27,946 nt of DNA, taken from positions 1-27,946 of the forward strand of contig DAOVFE010000001.1 in assembly GCA_030673085.1 (NCBI GenBank), written 5' to 3'. Shown piece after piece: positions 14,835-23,885 of the stretch (its first letter is position 1; each line of letters opens with the position of its first letter). Under the pieces are notes generated by a model. That model ran no database searches. It was not told the DNA's origin and worked only from the letters and a program-made list of their open reading frames with translations. Position numbers and translations under genes: made by a program. Source of the stretch: Anaerolineales bacterium. GTDB lineage: Bacteria; Chloroflexota; Anaerolineae; Anaerolineales; E44-bin32.

Positions 14835-15704
14835 ATGCAAATCGTAACCGATAGTGGAACTGATACATGCCTATCCGCAGAGCAGGCGGCGGAACTGCAC
14901 ATCCACATTGTTCCCCTCATTGTCACCCTAGAAGGCAAGTCGTACCGCGACGGAGTGGATATTCAGCCGGATGAGTTTTATCGCTTGCTAGCGGCAGCCG
15001 ATAGCCTTCCGGTCACGTCGCAGCCGTCAGCGGCAGATTTCGCCTCGCTCTACCGCCGCTTATCGGCAACCGATCCCGACATCTTGTCCATTCACATGTC
15101 TTCGGGATTGAGCGGCACAGTTAATGCGGCGAAAGCAGGTGCAGAACATGTACCGGAAGCCAACATCACCATCATTGATACTAAAACCTTATCCGCCGCC
15201 GCCGGATGGCAGGTAAAGGCAGCCGCCCGAGCTTTGAAAGCCGGCTGGCCGAAGGAAAAGGCTCTAGCCTTAATGAATCGTATCGGCGCTGCCAGCGATA
15301 GCATATACACTCTTAAAGAACTCAAGTATCTGATTCATGGCGGACGAATCGGCCATATGAAAGGTCTTATCGCATCGGTGCTGAATATTAAGCCCTTGAT
15401 CGGCGTGGAAAAAGAGGGCGGAACCTATGTGGCGCTTGGCCAAAAGCGTTCTTTCAAGAAAGCAGTTCAAGGCCTGGTTGATCTTATAGCCAAACAGCAC
15501 GCTCCCGGCAGCGCCCTGCGGGTGCAGGTACTACACTCGTATAATCCTGAAGGCGCGGCCATGCTGCAGGAGCAGCTGAAACAACATTTCAATTGCACTT
15601 TGTTGCCGATAGGGCCAATGTCTCTAGTGTTAGGCGCCCATACCGGCTCAAGCATGATAGGTGTTGCCTATGCGCCTCTGGCAACATTCGCAGACATTCC
15701 ATAA
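14835..15704 (+). CDS. DegV family (FakB-like) fatty-acid-binding protein
   Basis: DegV proteins bind a fatty acid in a buried pocket. The best-studied ones (FakB) present it to the kinase FakA for phosphorylation. The 289-residue length is normal. The N-terminus MQIVTDSGTDTCLSAEQAAE carries the D-S-x-x-D start of the family. Further landmarks are LPVTSQPSAADF (the conserved T-S-Q-P motif), HMSSGLSGTVNAA, DTKTLSAAAGW, and LKYLIHGGRIGHMKGLIASV followed by LNIKPLIGV. AGGAG lies about 8-10 bases before the ATG at 14835. No FakA gene is in the window. It stands alone between repeat elements and a gene-poor stretch, with an acyl-CoA ligase further on, so a lipid role fits but is not proven. Confidence 0.92.
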   Translation: MQIVTDSGTDTCLSAEQAAELHIHIVPLIVTLEGKSYRDGVDIQPDEFYRLLAAADSLPVTSQPSAADFASLYRRLSATDPDILSIHMSSGLSGTVNAAKAGAEHVPEANITIIDTKTLSAAAGWQVKAAARALKAGWPKEKALALMNRIGAASDSIYTLKELKYLIHGGRIGHMKGLIASVLNIKPLIGVEKEGGTYVALGQKRSFKKAVQGLVDLIAKQHAPGSALRVQVLHSYNPEGAAMLQEQLKQHFNCTLLPIGPMSLVLGAHTGSSMIGVAYAPLATFADIP

Positions 15705-16154
15705 CACTGCGCTTTTGGGCAATAGTCTATCCATTTCATCGATGGATTAAATGTAACCCTGGTTGTCGAGAAGCGTATGCGACTGAGACTCCCAGCTGCC
15801 ATCCATCATTGTCGCATTTAATTTCCCAGACAGGAAAACCTGGGCACGGTCGGAATTTCCTCCCTACCGATTGTCTTCAGTACAAGTCTCCAGCCATCAT
15901 CTCGCAACTGGCAGTGAGCAGTCTTTGGATTACGCTATTTAGTGAAGAAGTCTTCATGCGACTATTGTCCTGTAGCTGCAAGACCCTTTCCACGGTTCCT
16001 TTTCACGGTACAATTTGAGCGATGTCTGTATCAGGGAACAATTCTGTTAGTCGTCCATCGCAATCCAACAAAGGGATTCATCAGAATAGTCTCTTATTTT
16101 GGAAAGATAATCAGCAGCTGCTTATTTGCCATTAGGCTATAAAAGGAATCGAGC
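15705..16154. other. Gene-poor stretch, nothing recognised
   Basis: Short open frames overlap one another or the end of the DegV gene and none has a ribosome binding site or a recognisable product. A small ATCCAT/ATGGAT hairpin at 15729-15747 is the only structure seen. Confidence 0.45.
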
Positions 16155-16367
16155 TTGATTGTGGACTATACTTCTTCGATTACTGCATTCTTTCTTTATT
16201 CACACTACTTAGGCGTTGCCTTGCAGCCGCATACCCTTGCCGGCAACCGCGATTTGTACTGGGTCAGGTCTATCCCACGGATCGCCCACGCCGGCTTGCT
16301 TCCGAATAACCCTGCGCTCATCGAGCGGATAATCCATCAATCCTCTAAAGGATCCCTAAATGACTAA
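16155..16367 (+). CDS. Possible small ORF upstream of the acyl-CoA ligase, unrecognised
   Basis: A 70-codon frame starting with TTG, preceded by AAAGGA about 9 bases upstream and ending 24 bases before the acyl-CoA ligase start. The predicted peptide has the stretch RDLYWVRSIPRIAHAGLLPN and no membrane segment I would trust. I recognise no family. It may be a real small protein, a leader peptide, or the decayed end of a lost gene. The TTG start and short length keep confidence low. Confidence 0.25.
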   Translation: MIVDYTSSITAFFLYSHYLGVALQPHTLAGNRDLYWVRSIPRIAHAGLLPNNPALIERIIHQSSKGSLND

Positions 16368-16391
16368 AAATACAAACGCTGAGGCGAAGAA

Positions 16392-17963
16392 ATGATCTAC
16401 CGGAGCCCCTGGCCTTCCGTTTCCATTCCGCAGATGTCGCTGCCTGCCTTTATTCTTCAGCAGGCAGACAAATTCGGCGATAAGCCGGCATTGATCGAAG
16501 GCTCCAGCGCCCGGGTAATCACCTACCGGCAATTGAAGTCAGCCATAAATTCTTGCGCCGCCGGGCTTGCAGAGCGCGGTTTTGGTAAGGGCGATATATT
16601 CGCAATAGCCAGCCCTAATTCGCCTGAATTTGCCATTGCCTTCTATGCTGTGGCTTTGTTGGGCGGCATTGCGACTCCGATCAATCCGATGGCCACATCG
16701 ACCGAAATGACCGGCCAGCTCGTCGATTCTGGCGCCAAATATCTGATGACAACGCCTGAAACATCAGAAAAGGCTCTTAAAGCATCCGAAGGCGCCCGCG
16801 TGGAAATGATTTTCGCCGCTGGAGATGTGCCGGGGATATCGCCATTATCTAGCCTGGCTAGCAATAAACAGCCGCCGCAAGTCCAGATTCATCCAGATAA
16901 AGACATCGTCGCCCTTCCCTACTCAAGTGGTACAACCGGCCTACCCAAAGGCGTCAAGCTTAGCCACTTTAACCTGGTTGCTAATCTTTGCCAGTTGGAG
17001 TCGTTGGAGCGTATTACTGCGGACGATACATTAATCGGCCTGCTTCCGTTCTTCCATATCTATGGAATGACGGTTGTGCTCAACTCCGGTTTGTATCGCG
17101 GCGCGACTATCGTAACCATGTCCCGTTTCGACCTGCCTGGCTTTCTCCATATCCTGCAAACATATAGTGTGACCCGAGCGCATCTGGTGCCGCCTACGCT
17201 ACTTGCTCTAGCGAAACAGCCGATCGTGGGAGAATATGACCTCTCACACCTGAAGATAATTGTCTCCGGCGCGGCGCCGCTAGATAAATCTATCGCTAAA
17301 GCTTGCGCTGATCGGCTTGGATGCGTAATAAAACAGGGCTATGGTCTCACCGAATCAAGCCCAGTGACCCATATAAACCCCGATCCACCTGACCTGATCA
17401 AGCCCGGAGCAGTCGGACCATCACTGCCCAATACGGAGTACCAAATAGTGGACCCCCAAACCAGGGCGTCGTTCGGTCCGCAAAAACAGGGGGAGGTGCT
17501 CGTCCGCGGTCCTCAGGTTATGAAAGGTTATTGGCATCGCCCAGACGCCACAAATGAAGTACTCGATAACGCCGGTTGGCTTCGCACCGGTGACATTGGC
17601 TATGCAGATGAGGATGGTTATCTATATATTGTCGATAGGATTAAGGAGCTAATCAAATATAAAGGCTATCATGTGGCACCCGCCGAACTCGAAGCTGTCC
17701 TATTAACTCACCCAGCCATCGCCGATGCAGCCGTTATACCCAGCCAAGATGAACAAGCTGGCGAGGTCCCAAAGGCTTACATCGTGCTGAAAGAGGACAT
17801 AAACAAAAATGCCATTATGGCATACGTGGCCGAGCGGGTGGCGTCTTATAAGAAAGTACGGCAGGTTGAGTTCGTTAATCAGATTCCCCGATCTTCATCC
17901 GGGAAGATTCTGCGCCGAGTGCTAATCGATCATGAACGCCAACAGTCCAAGAAATCGACCTAG
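16392..17963 (+). CDS. Acyl-CoA synthetase / 4-coumarate-CoA ligase-like AMP-binding enzyme
   Basis: Member of the adenylate-forming (ANL) family that activates a carboxylic acid with ATP and loads it on CoA. The 523 residues show the phosphate-binding loop YSSGTTGLPKGVKLSH near 178-193, the IYGMTVVLNSGLYRGA region, the adenine-site motif GYGLTESSPVTH, and GWLRTGDIGYADEDGYLYIV with the ribose-binding Asp. The hinge is DRIKELIKYKGYHVAPAELE and the C-terminal catalytic Lys motif is IPRSSSGKILRRVL. GAGG lies 7 bases before the ATG. Overall it is closest to 4-coumarate-CoA ligase and medium/long-chain acyl-CoA ligases; the substrate cannot be read from sequence. It ends 110 bases from the convergent tal/pgi gene, with no clear terminator in between. 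Confidence 0.88.
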   Translation: MIYRSPWPSVSIPQMSLPAFILQQADKFGDKPALIEGSSARVITYRQLKSAINSCAAGLAERGFGKGDIFAIASPNSPEFAIAFYAVALLGGIATPINPMATSTEMTGQLVDSGAKYLMTTPETSEKALKASEGARVEMIFAAGDVPGISPLSSLASNKQPPQVQIHPDKDIVALPYSSGTTGLPKGVKLSHFNLVANLCQLESLERITADDTLIGLLPFFHIYGMTVVLNSGLYRGATIVTMSRFDLPGFLHILQTYSVTRAHLVPPTLLALAKQPIVGEYDLSHLKIIVSGAAPLDKSIAKACADRLGCVIKQGYGLTESSPVTHINPDPPDLIKPGAVGPSLPNTEYQIVDPQTRASFGPQKQGEVLVRGPQVMKGYWHRPDATNEVLDNAGWLRTGDIGYADEDGYLYIVDRIKELIKYKGYHVAPAELEAVLLTHPAIADAAVIPSQDEQAGEVPKAYIVLKEDINKNAIMAYVAERVASYKKVRQVEFVNQIPRSSSGKILRRVLIDHERQQSKKST

Positions 17964-18073
17964 CCCTTCAAGTCACTCTTTAAATAACTACAACCGGTCC
18001 TCAAGCGCTCCATTTAATCGCACATGAACGCTGAGAATACACCATCTATTGCCAAGCAAAAAAGTCCTTCCGA

Positions 18074-20881
18074 TCAATCACTACGCCGGTTGATGGCTGA
18101 TTGAATCGCATCGGTCACACACTGCAACCGAGCCGGTTTGTCGAGAAAGATCCCATAGGCGCGCCGGCCGAGGGATTGCAGGGCTTTCAAGTCCCCAATC
18201 GCTTGAGCGCGCTCGAAGACGCCAAAGCTCAGCCCCTGTCCTTCAATTGCGACATCCCTCTTACAATCTGCCGTGATGATCCAGCAAACAATTCCTTCCG
18301 CCCCCCCCTTATGTATCTGGCCGGTGGAATGCAAGTAGCGAGGGCCAAATCCCATAGTGCTTACAATGCCCAGGTCATCCCTAAGCATACGTCTTATTCG
18401 AGAGAACCGGCGCTTGGTTGAGCTTTGCATAGGAAGAAATAGCAGGAATGCCAAGGAAGTCTCATGCTCGTCAGGCAGCATGGAGTCGAGGATTTCATCC
18501 AGCCGAGGTTCATCCAAAAGAGGAGTCGAACGACCAGCATCCCAGATAGTCACTCCTTCTCCCTGCCAAAAAGCTTTTGATTCGGGCAGAACCCCATCTC
18601 TACGATAACGGTTTAAGAGTGCAATGGTCCGATCTTTCGTTCGTTGGACATCCGGCTGATTGAATGCATTTACGCCGATTAGATGGCAGGCGGTAGTAAT
18701 GGCTATCTCCCAACGAAAGAATTCAGCACCGATTCCAGCGGCATCTAACTGCACATCTTGTATCACATATGGAACGCCCGCCCGCTCCCAGCCACGCAAT
18801 TTTTGATCATACGCACCGCTATTTCGTAAATAGACCAACATACGTTCCGCACCATAAGAAGTCCCAGAGCCAGGTGGTTCTCCAACAACCGGCAACAGCC
18901 CCTTACCATCCTTTCCGCTGCTCTCGGCGATCAATTGCTCGATCCAATCGCCTAAAGGACTTAAAGCAGGATCCAGGACCAACGTAATCATCCTTCGGCC
19001 TTGTTGCGCCGCCGCACCCAGCATTGCTCCCAAGAAGAGCCCTGGATTGCGTATAGGTTCAACATTCGGTCCGCAGGCACGCGCCATTCGAGCGGCTCCG
19101 GTTAGCATTTCAATCCCATCAACGCCCATCAAGGCCGCCGGCAATAAGCCAAAAACTGAAAGCGCCGAGTAACGCCCGCCTATATCTGTAGGACCGCTAA
19201 AAACTCGAAGGAACTCTCGCTCATGTGCCATAGATTCAAGCGGAGTTGCTGGATCAGTCACTACAGCGAAATGCTCTCCGGCATGAGGGCCGAGTTTTTT
19301 CTTCGCTAGCGCCCAAAAGTGTTCGAGCAGATTCAGCGGTTCCGCCGTTGTGCCCGACTTGCTGGCAGTTATGAAGAAAGTGCTTTCTATTGACGCTTGA
19401 CGAGTTACTTTCCGAACCATAGCCGGATCGGTAGAATCTAAAATGATAAAATCCAAGCCGGTTTCTTCTGCAAGCATTCGCCGCAGCACATTCGCCGTCA
19501 TTGAAGACCCGCCCATCCCCATCCAAACGACGCGTTCTATGCCGCTAGCTTGTATTTTCTGGCCGAATTTTTCCAGCTCGCCTATTCTTCCCCGCATAGT
19601 CTCCGGCAGCGTCAGCCATCCCATGCGCCGGCTTACCTCTTCGGCCTGCTTATGATCGGCAGTCCAAAGCGATGTATCCCTAAGCCATAAGCGGCGACCA
19701 ACATCGTCGTGTTTTAAATTCGCAAGAATTGCTTCCAAGTTATCTAGTAAGGGACTTGTCTCTCGGCGTAAATCTCCTGCTTTAGCATTCAGAGACTCCA
19801 TCAGCAATCGATAAGAACGGATGAATTTATCCACACCTTCACGCTCAAGCTGATCGCTGACCTTTGTTAGCGAGATGCCAAGCTGCTGAAGCGCTTCTAT
19901 ACAGGCCCGCAGGTGAGACAAATCGGTCTCAATCGTCAGTTCCGCATGTCCATGATCCCGGAAAGCAGCTAATGTTTGGGGAGGAACCGTATTCACGGTA
20001 TGCGGACCAATTAGGTTATCGACGTAGTAGGTATCTGGATAATCAGGATTCTTTGTGCTTGTCGACGCCCATAGCGGACGCTGAACCCGGGCCCCGTGTC
20101 TATGAAGTAAAGCAAATCTCTCGCTGGCAAATGCCGCCTGGAATTGTGCATAGGCTATTTTCGCATTGGCAATAGCCGCCTTCCCTAGTAAAGACGCCGA
20201 CCGTTCTGCCTTAGGTCCTTTTTGGTTAATTATGTCATTCAATAGCTTATCCACAGCAGTATCCATGCGCGAAACAAAAAAGGACGCAACTGAAGCGATG
20301 TGACCAAGGGCTTCTCCACACTGTAACCGACTCTCTAAGCCTTTAAGGTAAGCCTCCATTACTTCATTGTAGCGTTCAAGGCTAAATATCAGAGTTACAT
20401 TGACATTTATTCCTTCAGAAATCGCTTGCTCTATCGCTGGGATGCCAGCCTTTGTGGCTGGGATTTTAATCATCACATTTGGCCGGTTAACAGTCTTCCA
20501 TAATCGGCGGGTTTCACTAATAGTCGCTTCGGCATTATCCGCCAGTTCCGGATTTACCTCGATCGATACATACCCATCGCCGCCATTGGTTTGCTCATAC
20601 AATGCAAGAAATAGATCCGCCGCAGCCCGAATGTCCTCAATCGCCAATACATCAAAAATCTCTTCAGTACTCCACCCGGCTTGTGCAAGCGGGCGGATGC
20701 TTGCAGTATATTGATCGGATTCGACGATAGCTTTCTGAAAAATCGTTGGATTCGAAGTCACCCCACGGATTTCGCCGGCGGAGATTAAGCCGGCAAGCTC
20801 GCCCGATTCAATTAGATCGCGACGAATGTAATCCAGCCATAGGGACTGCCCAAGTTCGTTTAACTGTTCAATCGGCTTCAT
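18074..20881 (-). CDS. Bifunctional transaldolase / glucose-6-phosphate isomerase
   Basis: A natural fusion of 935 residues joining two steps of pentose-phosphate and glycolytic sugar conversion. Residues 1 to about 360 are a transaldolase: GVTSNPTIFQKAI, and PNVMIKIPATKAGIPAIE with the Schiff-base Lys at 139, followed by GINVNVTLIFSLERYNEVM. From about residue 385 on is a phosphoglucose isomerase. It shows WMGMGGSSMTANVL, FITASKSGTTAEPLNLLEHF (phosphate loop), GGRYSALSVFGLLPAALMG, and SSGKDGKGLLPVVGEPPG. Transaldolase moves a dihydroxyacetone unit between sugar phosphates; the isomerase interconverts glucose-6-P and fructose-6-P. Its ATG overlaps the rpiB stop (ATGA), so it is the last gene of tkt-rpiB-tal/pgi. 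Such fusions are known in several bacterial groups. Both halves look intact. Confidence 0.95.
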   Translation of the reverse strand: MKPIEQLNELGQSLWLDYIRRDLIESGELAGLISAGEIRGVTSNPTIFQKAIVESDQYTASIRPLAQAGWSTEEIFDVLAIEDIRAAADLFLALYEQTNGGDGYVSIEVNPELADNAEATISETRRLWKTVNRPNVMIKIPATKAGIPAIEQAISEGINVNVTLIFSLERYNEVMEAYLKGLESRLQCGEALGHIASVASFFVSRMDTAVDKLLNDIINQKGPKAERSASLLGKAAIANAKIAYAQFQAAFASERFALLHRHGARVQRPLWASTSTKNPDYPDTYYVDNLIGPHTVNTVPPQTLAAFRDHGHAELTIETDLSHLRACIEALQQLGISLTKVSDQLEREGVDKFIRSYRLLMESLNAKAGDLRRETSPLLDNLEAILANLKHDDVGRRLWLRDTSLWTADHKQAEEVSRRMGWLTLPETMRGRIGELEKFGQKIQASGIERVVWMGMGGSSMTANVLRRMLAEETGLDFIILDSTDPAMVRKVTRQASIESTFFITASKSGTTAEPLNLLEHFWALAKKKLGPHAGEHFAVVTDPATPLESMAHEREFLRVFSGPTDIGGRYSALSVFGLLPAALMGVDGIEMLTGAARMARACGPNVEPIRNPGLFLGAMLGAAAQQGRRMITLVLDPALSPLGDWIEQLIAESSGKDGKGLLPVVGEPPGSGTSYGAERMLVYLRNSGAYDQKLRGWERAGVPYVIQDVQLDAAGIGAEFFRWEIAITTACHLIGVNAFNQPDVQRTKDRTIALLNRYRRDGVLPESKAFWQGEGVTIWDAGRSTPLLDEPRLDEILDSMLPDEHETSLAFLLFLPMQSSTKRRFSRIRRMLRDDLGIVSTMGFGPRYLHSTGQIHKGGAEGIVCWIITADCKRDVAIEGQGLSFGVFERAQAIGDLKALQSLGRRAYGIFLDKPARLQCVTDAIQSAINRRSD

Positions 20882-21339
20882 GAATCGCTCTCGTATTCTG
20901 ATCGCTCAATTTCAAGCACTTTTTTCAGCCGGCGCATATGACGTGGCCCGCCGCTGAATTGGGCTCCGAGAAATGCCTTTACAATTTCTACCGCTAGCGC
21001 AGAGCCAATGACCCGCGCTCCAAGAGCCAGTATGTTTACATCATCATGCTCTACTGATTGATGCGCTGAGTAAGTATCATGACAAAGACCGGCGCGGATT
21101 CCATTCAGTTTGTTTGCCGCGACTGCGGCGCCTACCCCGGACCCGCAAACAATAATTCCTCGATCGGCTTCCTTTCTCTGCACCGCTCGTCCAACTTTTT
21201 CAGCATAATCAGGATAATCCACGGGTTCTTCTGAAAAAGTGCCTATATCCAGCACCTCGTGTCCGCTCTTTTGAATAGTCTCGATAATAATAGTCTTCAA
21301 AGGGAAACCGGCATGATCACACCCAATAGCAATCTTCAT
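20878..21339 (-). CDS. rpiB: Ribose-5-phosphate isomerase B
   Basis: Interconverts ribose-5-phosphate and ribulose-5-phosphate. The 153-residue length fits the RpiB/LacAB family. It starts MKIAIGCDHAGFPLKTIIIE with the Asp-His pair at the substrate site. The active-site loop IIVCGSGVGAAVAANKLNGI has the catalytic Cys near residue 65, and AGLCHDTYSAHQSVEHDDVN and ILALGARVIG follow. Both ends overlap neighbouring genes by four bases (ATGA with tkt before and with tal/pgi after), so translation of the three is probably coupled. An allose-6-phosphate isomerase activity is known in some relatives, but the operon supports the ribose-5-phosphate role. Confidence 0.95.
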   Translation of the reverse strand: MKIAIGCDHAGFPLKTIIIETIQKSGHEVLDIGTFSEEPVDYPDYAEKVGRAVQRKEADRGIIVCGSGVGAAVAANKLNGIRAGLCHDTYSAHQSVEHDDVNILALGARVIGSALAVEIVKAFLGAQFSGGPRHMRRLKKVLEIERSEYESDS

Positions 21340-23366
21340 TCCAATCCTCCCAAAATAATTTTATCCTGCCAAAGTTGATGAGCTGCTTCGAGAATCTTAT
21401 TAACTGTCAGTCCAAAATGCTCATAGAGTTCCTGGTATGGAGCAGAAGCGCCAAAATGATCCAGCCCTATTACAGCGCCACGATCTCCAACCCAACGATG
21501 CCATCCCTGAGTCGAACCGGCTTCTATTGCTACTCGAGCGCTCACATCTGGCAGCAACACTTCGTCGCGATAAGATTCAGGCTGCTGTTCAAACAACCTC
21601 CAGCAAGGGAACGAAACCAATCGAACCGAGAGGCCTTCATCCGCCAATTTAGATCCAGCTTCTATGATAAGCTCAACTTCAGAGCCAGACGCCATTAGAA
21701 TAATCTCCGGCCTCTTCGAACCAAGATCAGCCAATACATAGGCCCCCCGGCGAAGACCTTCGGCAGATGCAAATCGGCTTCGATCCAGTGTAGGAACAGA
21801 CTGGCGGGTAAGCGCCAGAGCTGTTGGGCCATCCTTCCTCTCTAATGCTGTCAGCCAGGCTACAGCAACTTCGTTAGCGTCAGCCGGCCGGATAACGGCC
21901 AAGTCTGGAATTGAACGCAGAGCAGCAAGCTGCTCAATAGGCTGATGGGTTGGACCATCTTCACCAAGTCCAATCGAGTCATGGGTAAAAACATATATTA
22001 CTCGTTGCTTCATCATGGCCGCTAAACGAATCGCCGGGCGCAAGTAGTCTGAGAACACTAGAAACGTGCCGCCATATGGAATGATGCCGCCATGCAGCGC
22101 CATCCCATTCATCGCCGCACCCATTGCGTGCTCACGCACACCATAGTGCAGGTAACGGCTGCTTCGATCTTGAGCCGAAAAAGCGCCTTCACCGTGAATC
22201 TGGGTCTTATTTGACCCCATAAGATCGGCTGAGCCGCCCATTAATTCAGGCATAACCGGAGCAAACGCATTTATCACGGTGTTGGAAGAAACTCGGGTTG
22301 CCAGGCCTTTTTTATCTGCGGCAAATTGCGGCATTCGATCTGGCAATTCAACCGGCAATCGACCGGCATCTGTTCTTTCAAATTCGTCCGCTAGCTCGCC
22401 GTATTGTTTTCTATATCGCGCAAAGAGATCCAGCCAATCCTTTCGCTGCTTTTTGCCACGGCGTGCGATTTCCAAAAAATGCTCTCGTACATTATCGGGT
22501 ATTAAATATCGCGGCTCAAACGGCCAGCCAAGCTGCTCTTTAGCCCCGTTAAGTTCTTCTTCACCGGGGGGTTGGCCATGCGCGGCGGCTGTGTCCTGCC
22601 GGGTCGGCAGGCCATAGCCAATATGGGTTCGGCAAGCGATGAGTGATGGCCGCGGATCGCTTTTGGCGCGATGCAGCGCCTCGTCAACCGCATCCAGATC
22701 ATTGCCATCTTCAACCCTAAGAGCTTGCCATTTATATGCCCTGAAGCGCGCCAGACAATCTTCAGTGAAGGCCAGATCGGTGCTCCCGTCAATGGAAATC
22801 TGATTGTCGTCGTAGAGATAGATCAAACGCCCAAGCTTCATATGCCCCGCCAGCGATGCGGCCTCGGATGCAATCCCCTCCATAAGATCGCCATCGGAAA
22901 CGATGCCATAGATGTAATGATCTTGAATGCGAAAACCGGGGCGATTGTATCTTGCCGTTAGGTGATCGGCCGCGATGGCCATACCAACGCCAGAGGCAAA
23001 TCCCTGACCAAGCGGACCGGTGGTCATTTCGACGCCTGGCGTAAGCCCATACTCGGGATGGCCTGGCGTCTTGCTTTCCCACTGACGGAAACGCATAAGT
23101 TCTTCAAGGGATAAATCAAATCCCGAAAGATGAAGCAGCGCATATAACAGCATCGAACCATGGCCCGCAGAGAGAATAAAACGGTCTCGATCAGGCCATT
23201 TTGGGTCGGCCGGATCAATTTTCAGGTGACGGAGCCAAAGTACATAAGCCATTGCAGCGGCGCCCATGGGCAAACCGGGATGGCCTGAATTGGCTTGCTG
23301 TATTGCGTCGGCTGCCAGAAATCGGATAGTATTAATCGCTTGTGTATTTAGCTCATTATCAGACAT
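21336..23366 (-). CDS. tkt: Transketolase
   Basis: Thiamine-diphosphate enzyme that transfers two-carbon units between sugar phosphates in the non-oxidative pentose-phosphate pathway. I start at the ATG at 23364-23366 (676 residues, MSDNELNTQAINTIRFLAAD) because GGAG lies 6 bases before it; another ATG four codons upstream lacks a site. Motifs in order: SGHPGLPMGAAAMAYVLW, HGSMLLYALLHLSGF, TTGPLGQGFASGVGMA, the ThDP motif SDGDLMEGIASEAASLAGHM…DDNQ, GSADLMGSNKT, HYGVREHAMGAAMNGMALHG with the catalytic Glu, and FTHDSIGLGEDGPTHQPIEQ. First gene of the operon; a promoter is seen at 23419-23447. Length and motifs are those of a full transketolase rather than DXP synthase or a split enzyme. Confidence 0.96.
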   Translation of the reverse strand: MSDNELNTQAINTIRFLAADAIQQANSGHPGLPMGAAAMAYVLWLRHLKIDPADPKWPDRDRFILSAGHGSMLLYALLHLSGFDLSLEELMRFRQWESKTPGHPEYGLTPGVEMTTGPLGQGFASGVGMAIAADHLTARYNRPGFRIQDHYIYGIVSDGDLMEGIASEAASLAGHMKLGRLIYLYDDNQISIDGSTDLAFTEDCLARFRAYKWQALRVEDGNDLDAVDEALHRAKSDPRPSLIACRTHIGYGLPTRQDTAAAHGQPPGEEELNGAKEQLGWPFEPRYLIPDNVREHFLEIARRGKKQRKDWLDLFARYRKQYGELADEFERTDAGRLPVELPDRMPQFAADKKGLATRVSSNTVINAFAPVMPELMGGSADLMGSNKTQIHGEGAFSAQDRSSRYLHYGVREHAMGAAMNGMALHGGIIPYGGTFLVFSDYLRPAIRLAAMMKQRVIYVFTHDSIGLGEDGPTHQPIEQLAALRSIPDLAVIRPADANEVAVAWLTALERKDGPTALALTRQSVPTLDRSRFASAEGLRRGAYVLADLGSKRPEIILMASGSEVELIIEAGSKLADEGLSVRLVSFPCWRLFEQQPESYRDEVLLPDVSARVAIEAGSTQGWHRWVGDRGAVIGLDHFGASAPYQELYEHFGLTVNKILEAAHQLWQDKIILGGLE

Positions 23367-23418
23367 CGTTTTCTCCATGCAAACTTCTATTTTGATTTGC
23401 CGCTAGCTTCTCTGGGTA

Positions 23419-23447
23419 ATGATAAATGCCGTAAAACTGCCCGGCAA
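23419..23447 (-). promoter_or_regulatory. Candidate promoter for tkt-rpiB-tal/pgi
   Basis: On the minus strand TTGCCG (23442-23447), 17 bases, TATCAT (23419-23424), placing the transcript start about 45 bases before the tkt ATG. Four of six and five of six bases match consensus. Confidence 0.55.
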
Positions 23448-23885
23448 TCATCGTTATGAACTAAAAACAATTTACGCAAATCTGATCTATCTTGAATGTT
23501 GACCGGCCCTAAATAGGGGCTGTATAAAGATTACCCCTGGCCAGTTTCACTAGCAAGGCTTCGCCCACGCTTTCCAGCGAATTAGCCCAAGGTCTATAAC
23601 TACATTAAATATCATGATTCCACTGAAAAAAGCAGCCACCATTAGGGAAAAATGGGTATATATGGCCATCCCGTTAGCAAATGATTTCTTTTTTTCAACA
23701 CTCTCATGGGTCTCTTTTGATTTTTTTACCTGGCGTTATCCTCAACCCGGGCCGAAAGTTATTCTCGCCCGGTATACTGCGTCAGAAAAGAATAGCTCAA
23801 TCTCTGTGCTTACTGATGGGCTTCTATAGAGTTAAGTCTGAACAAATGACTCGGAAAAGCATCTGCTCTCCGTCCGGCAGTCGAT
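23448..23885. other. Non-coding spacer between the tkt promoter and the HEPN-like gene
   Basis: About 440 bases with no supported gene. It contains one inverted-repeat element (23621-23699) and a small AGGGG/CCCCT hairpin near 23514-23537. The open frames across it run through the repeat and lack ribosome binding sites. Confidence 0.5.
23621..23699. repeat. Inverted-repeat element, CACTGAAAAAAGC … CTTTTTTTCAACA
   Basis: Left end CACTGAAAAAAGCAGCC; right end (about 23688-23701) is the imperfect reverse complement. The interior CCGTTAGCAAATGATTTC matches the reverse complement of a part of the 14334 element, and its CCCGTTAGC matches CCCGTTGGC of the 14504 element. It lies about 190 bases beyond the stop of the HEPN-like gene. 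Confidence 0.55.

Noticed and set aside
15593..16142. Plus-strand frames after the DegV gene
   Set aside because: One overlaps the DegV coding region and the other is short, Cys/Phe-rich and lacks a ribosome binding site.
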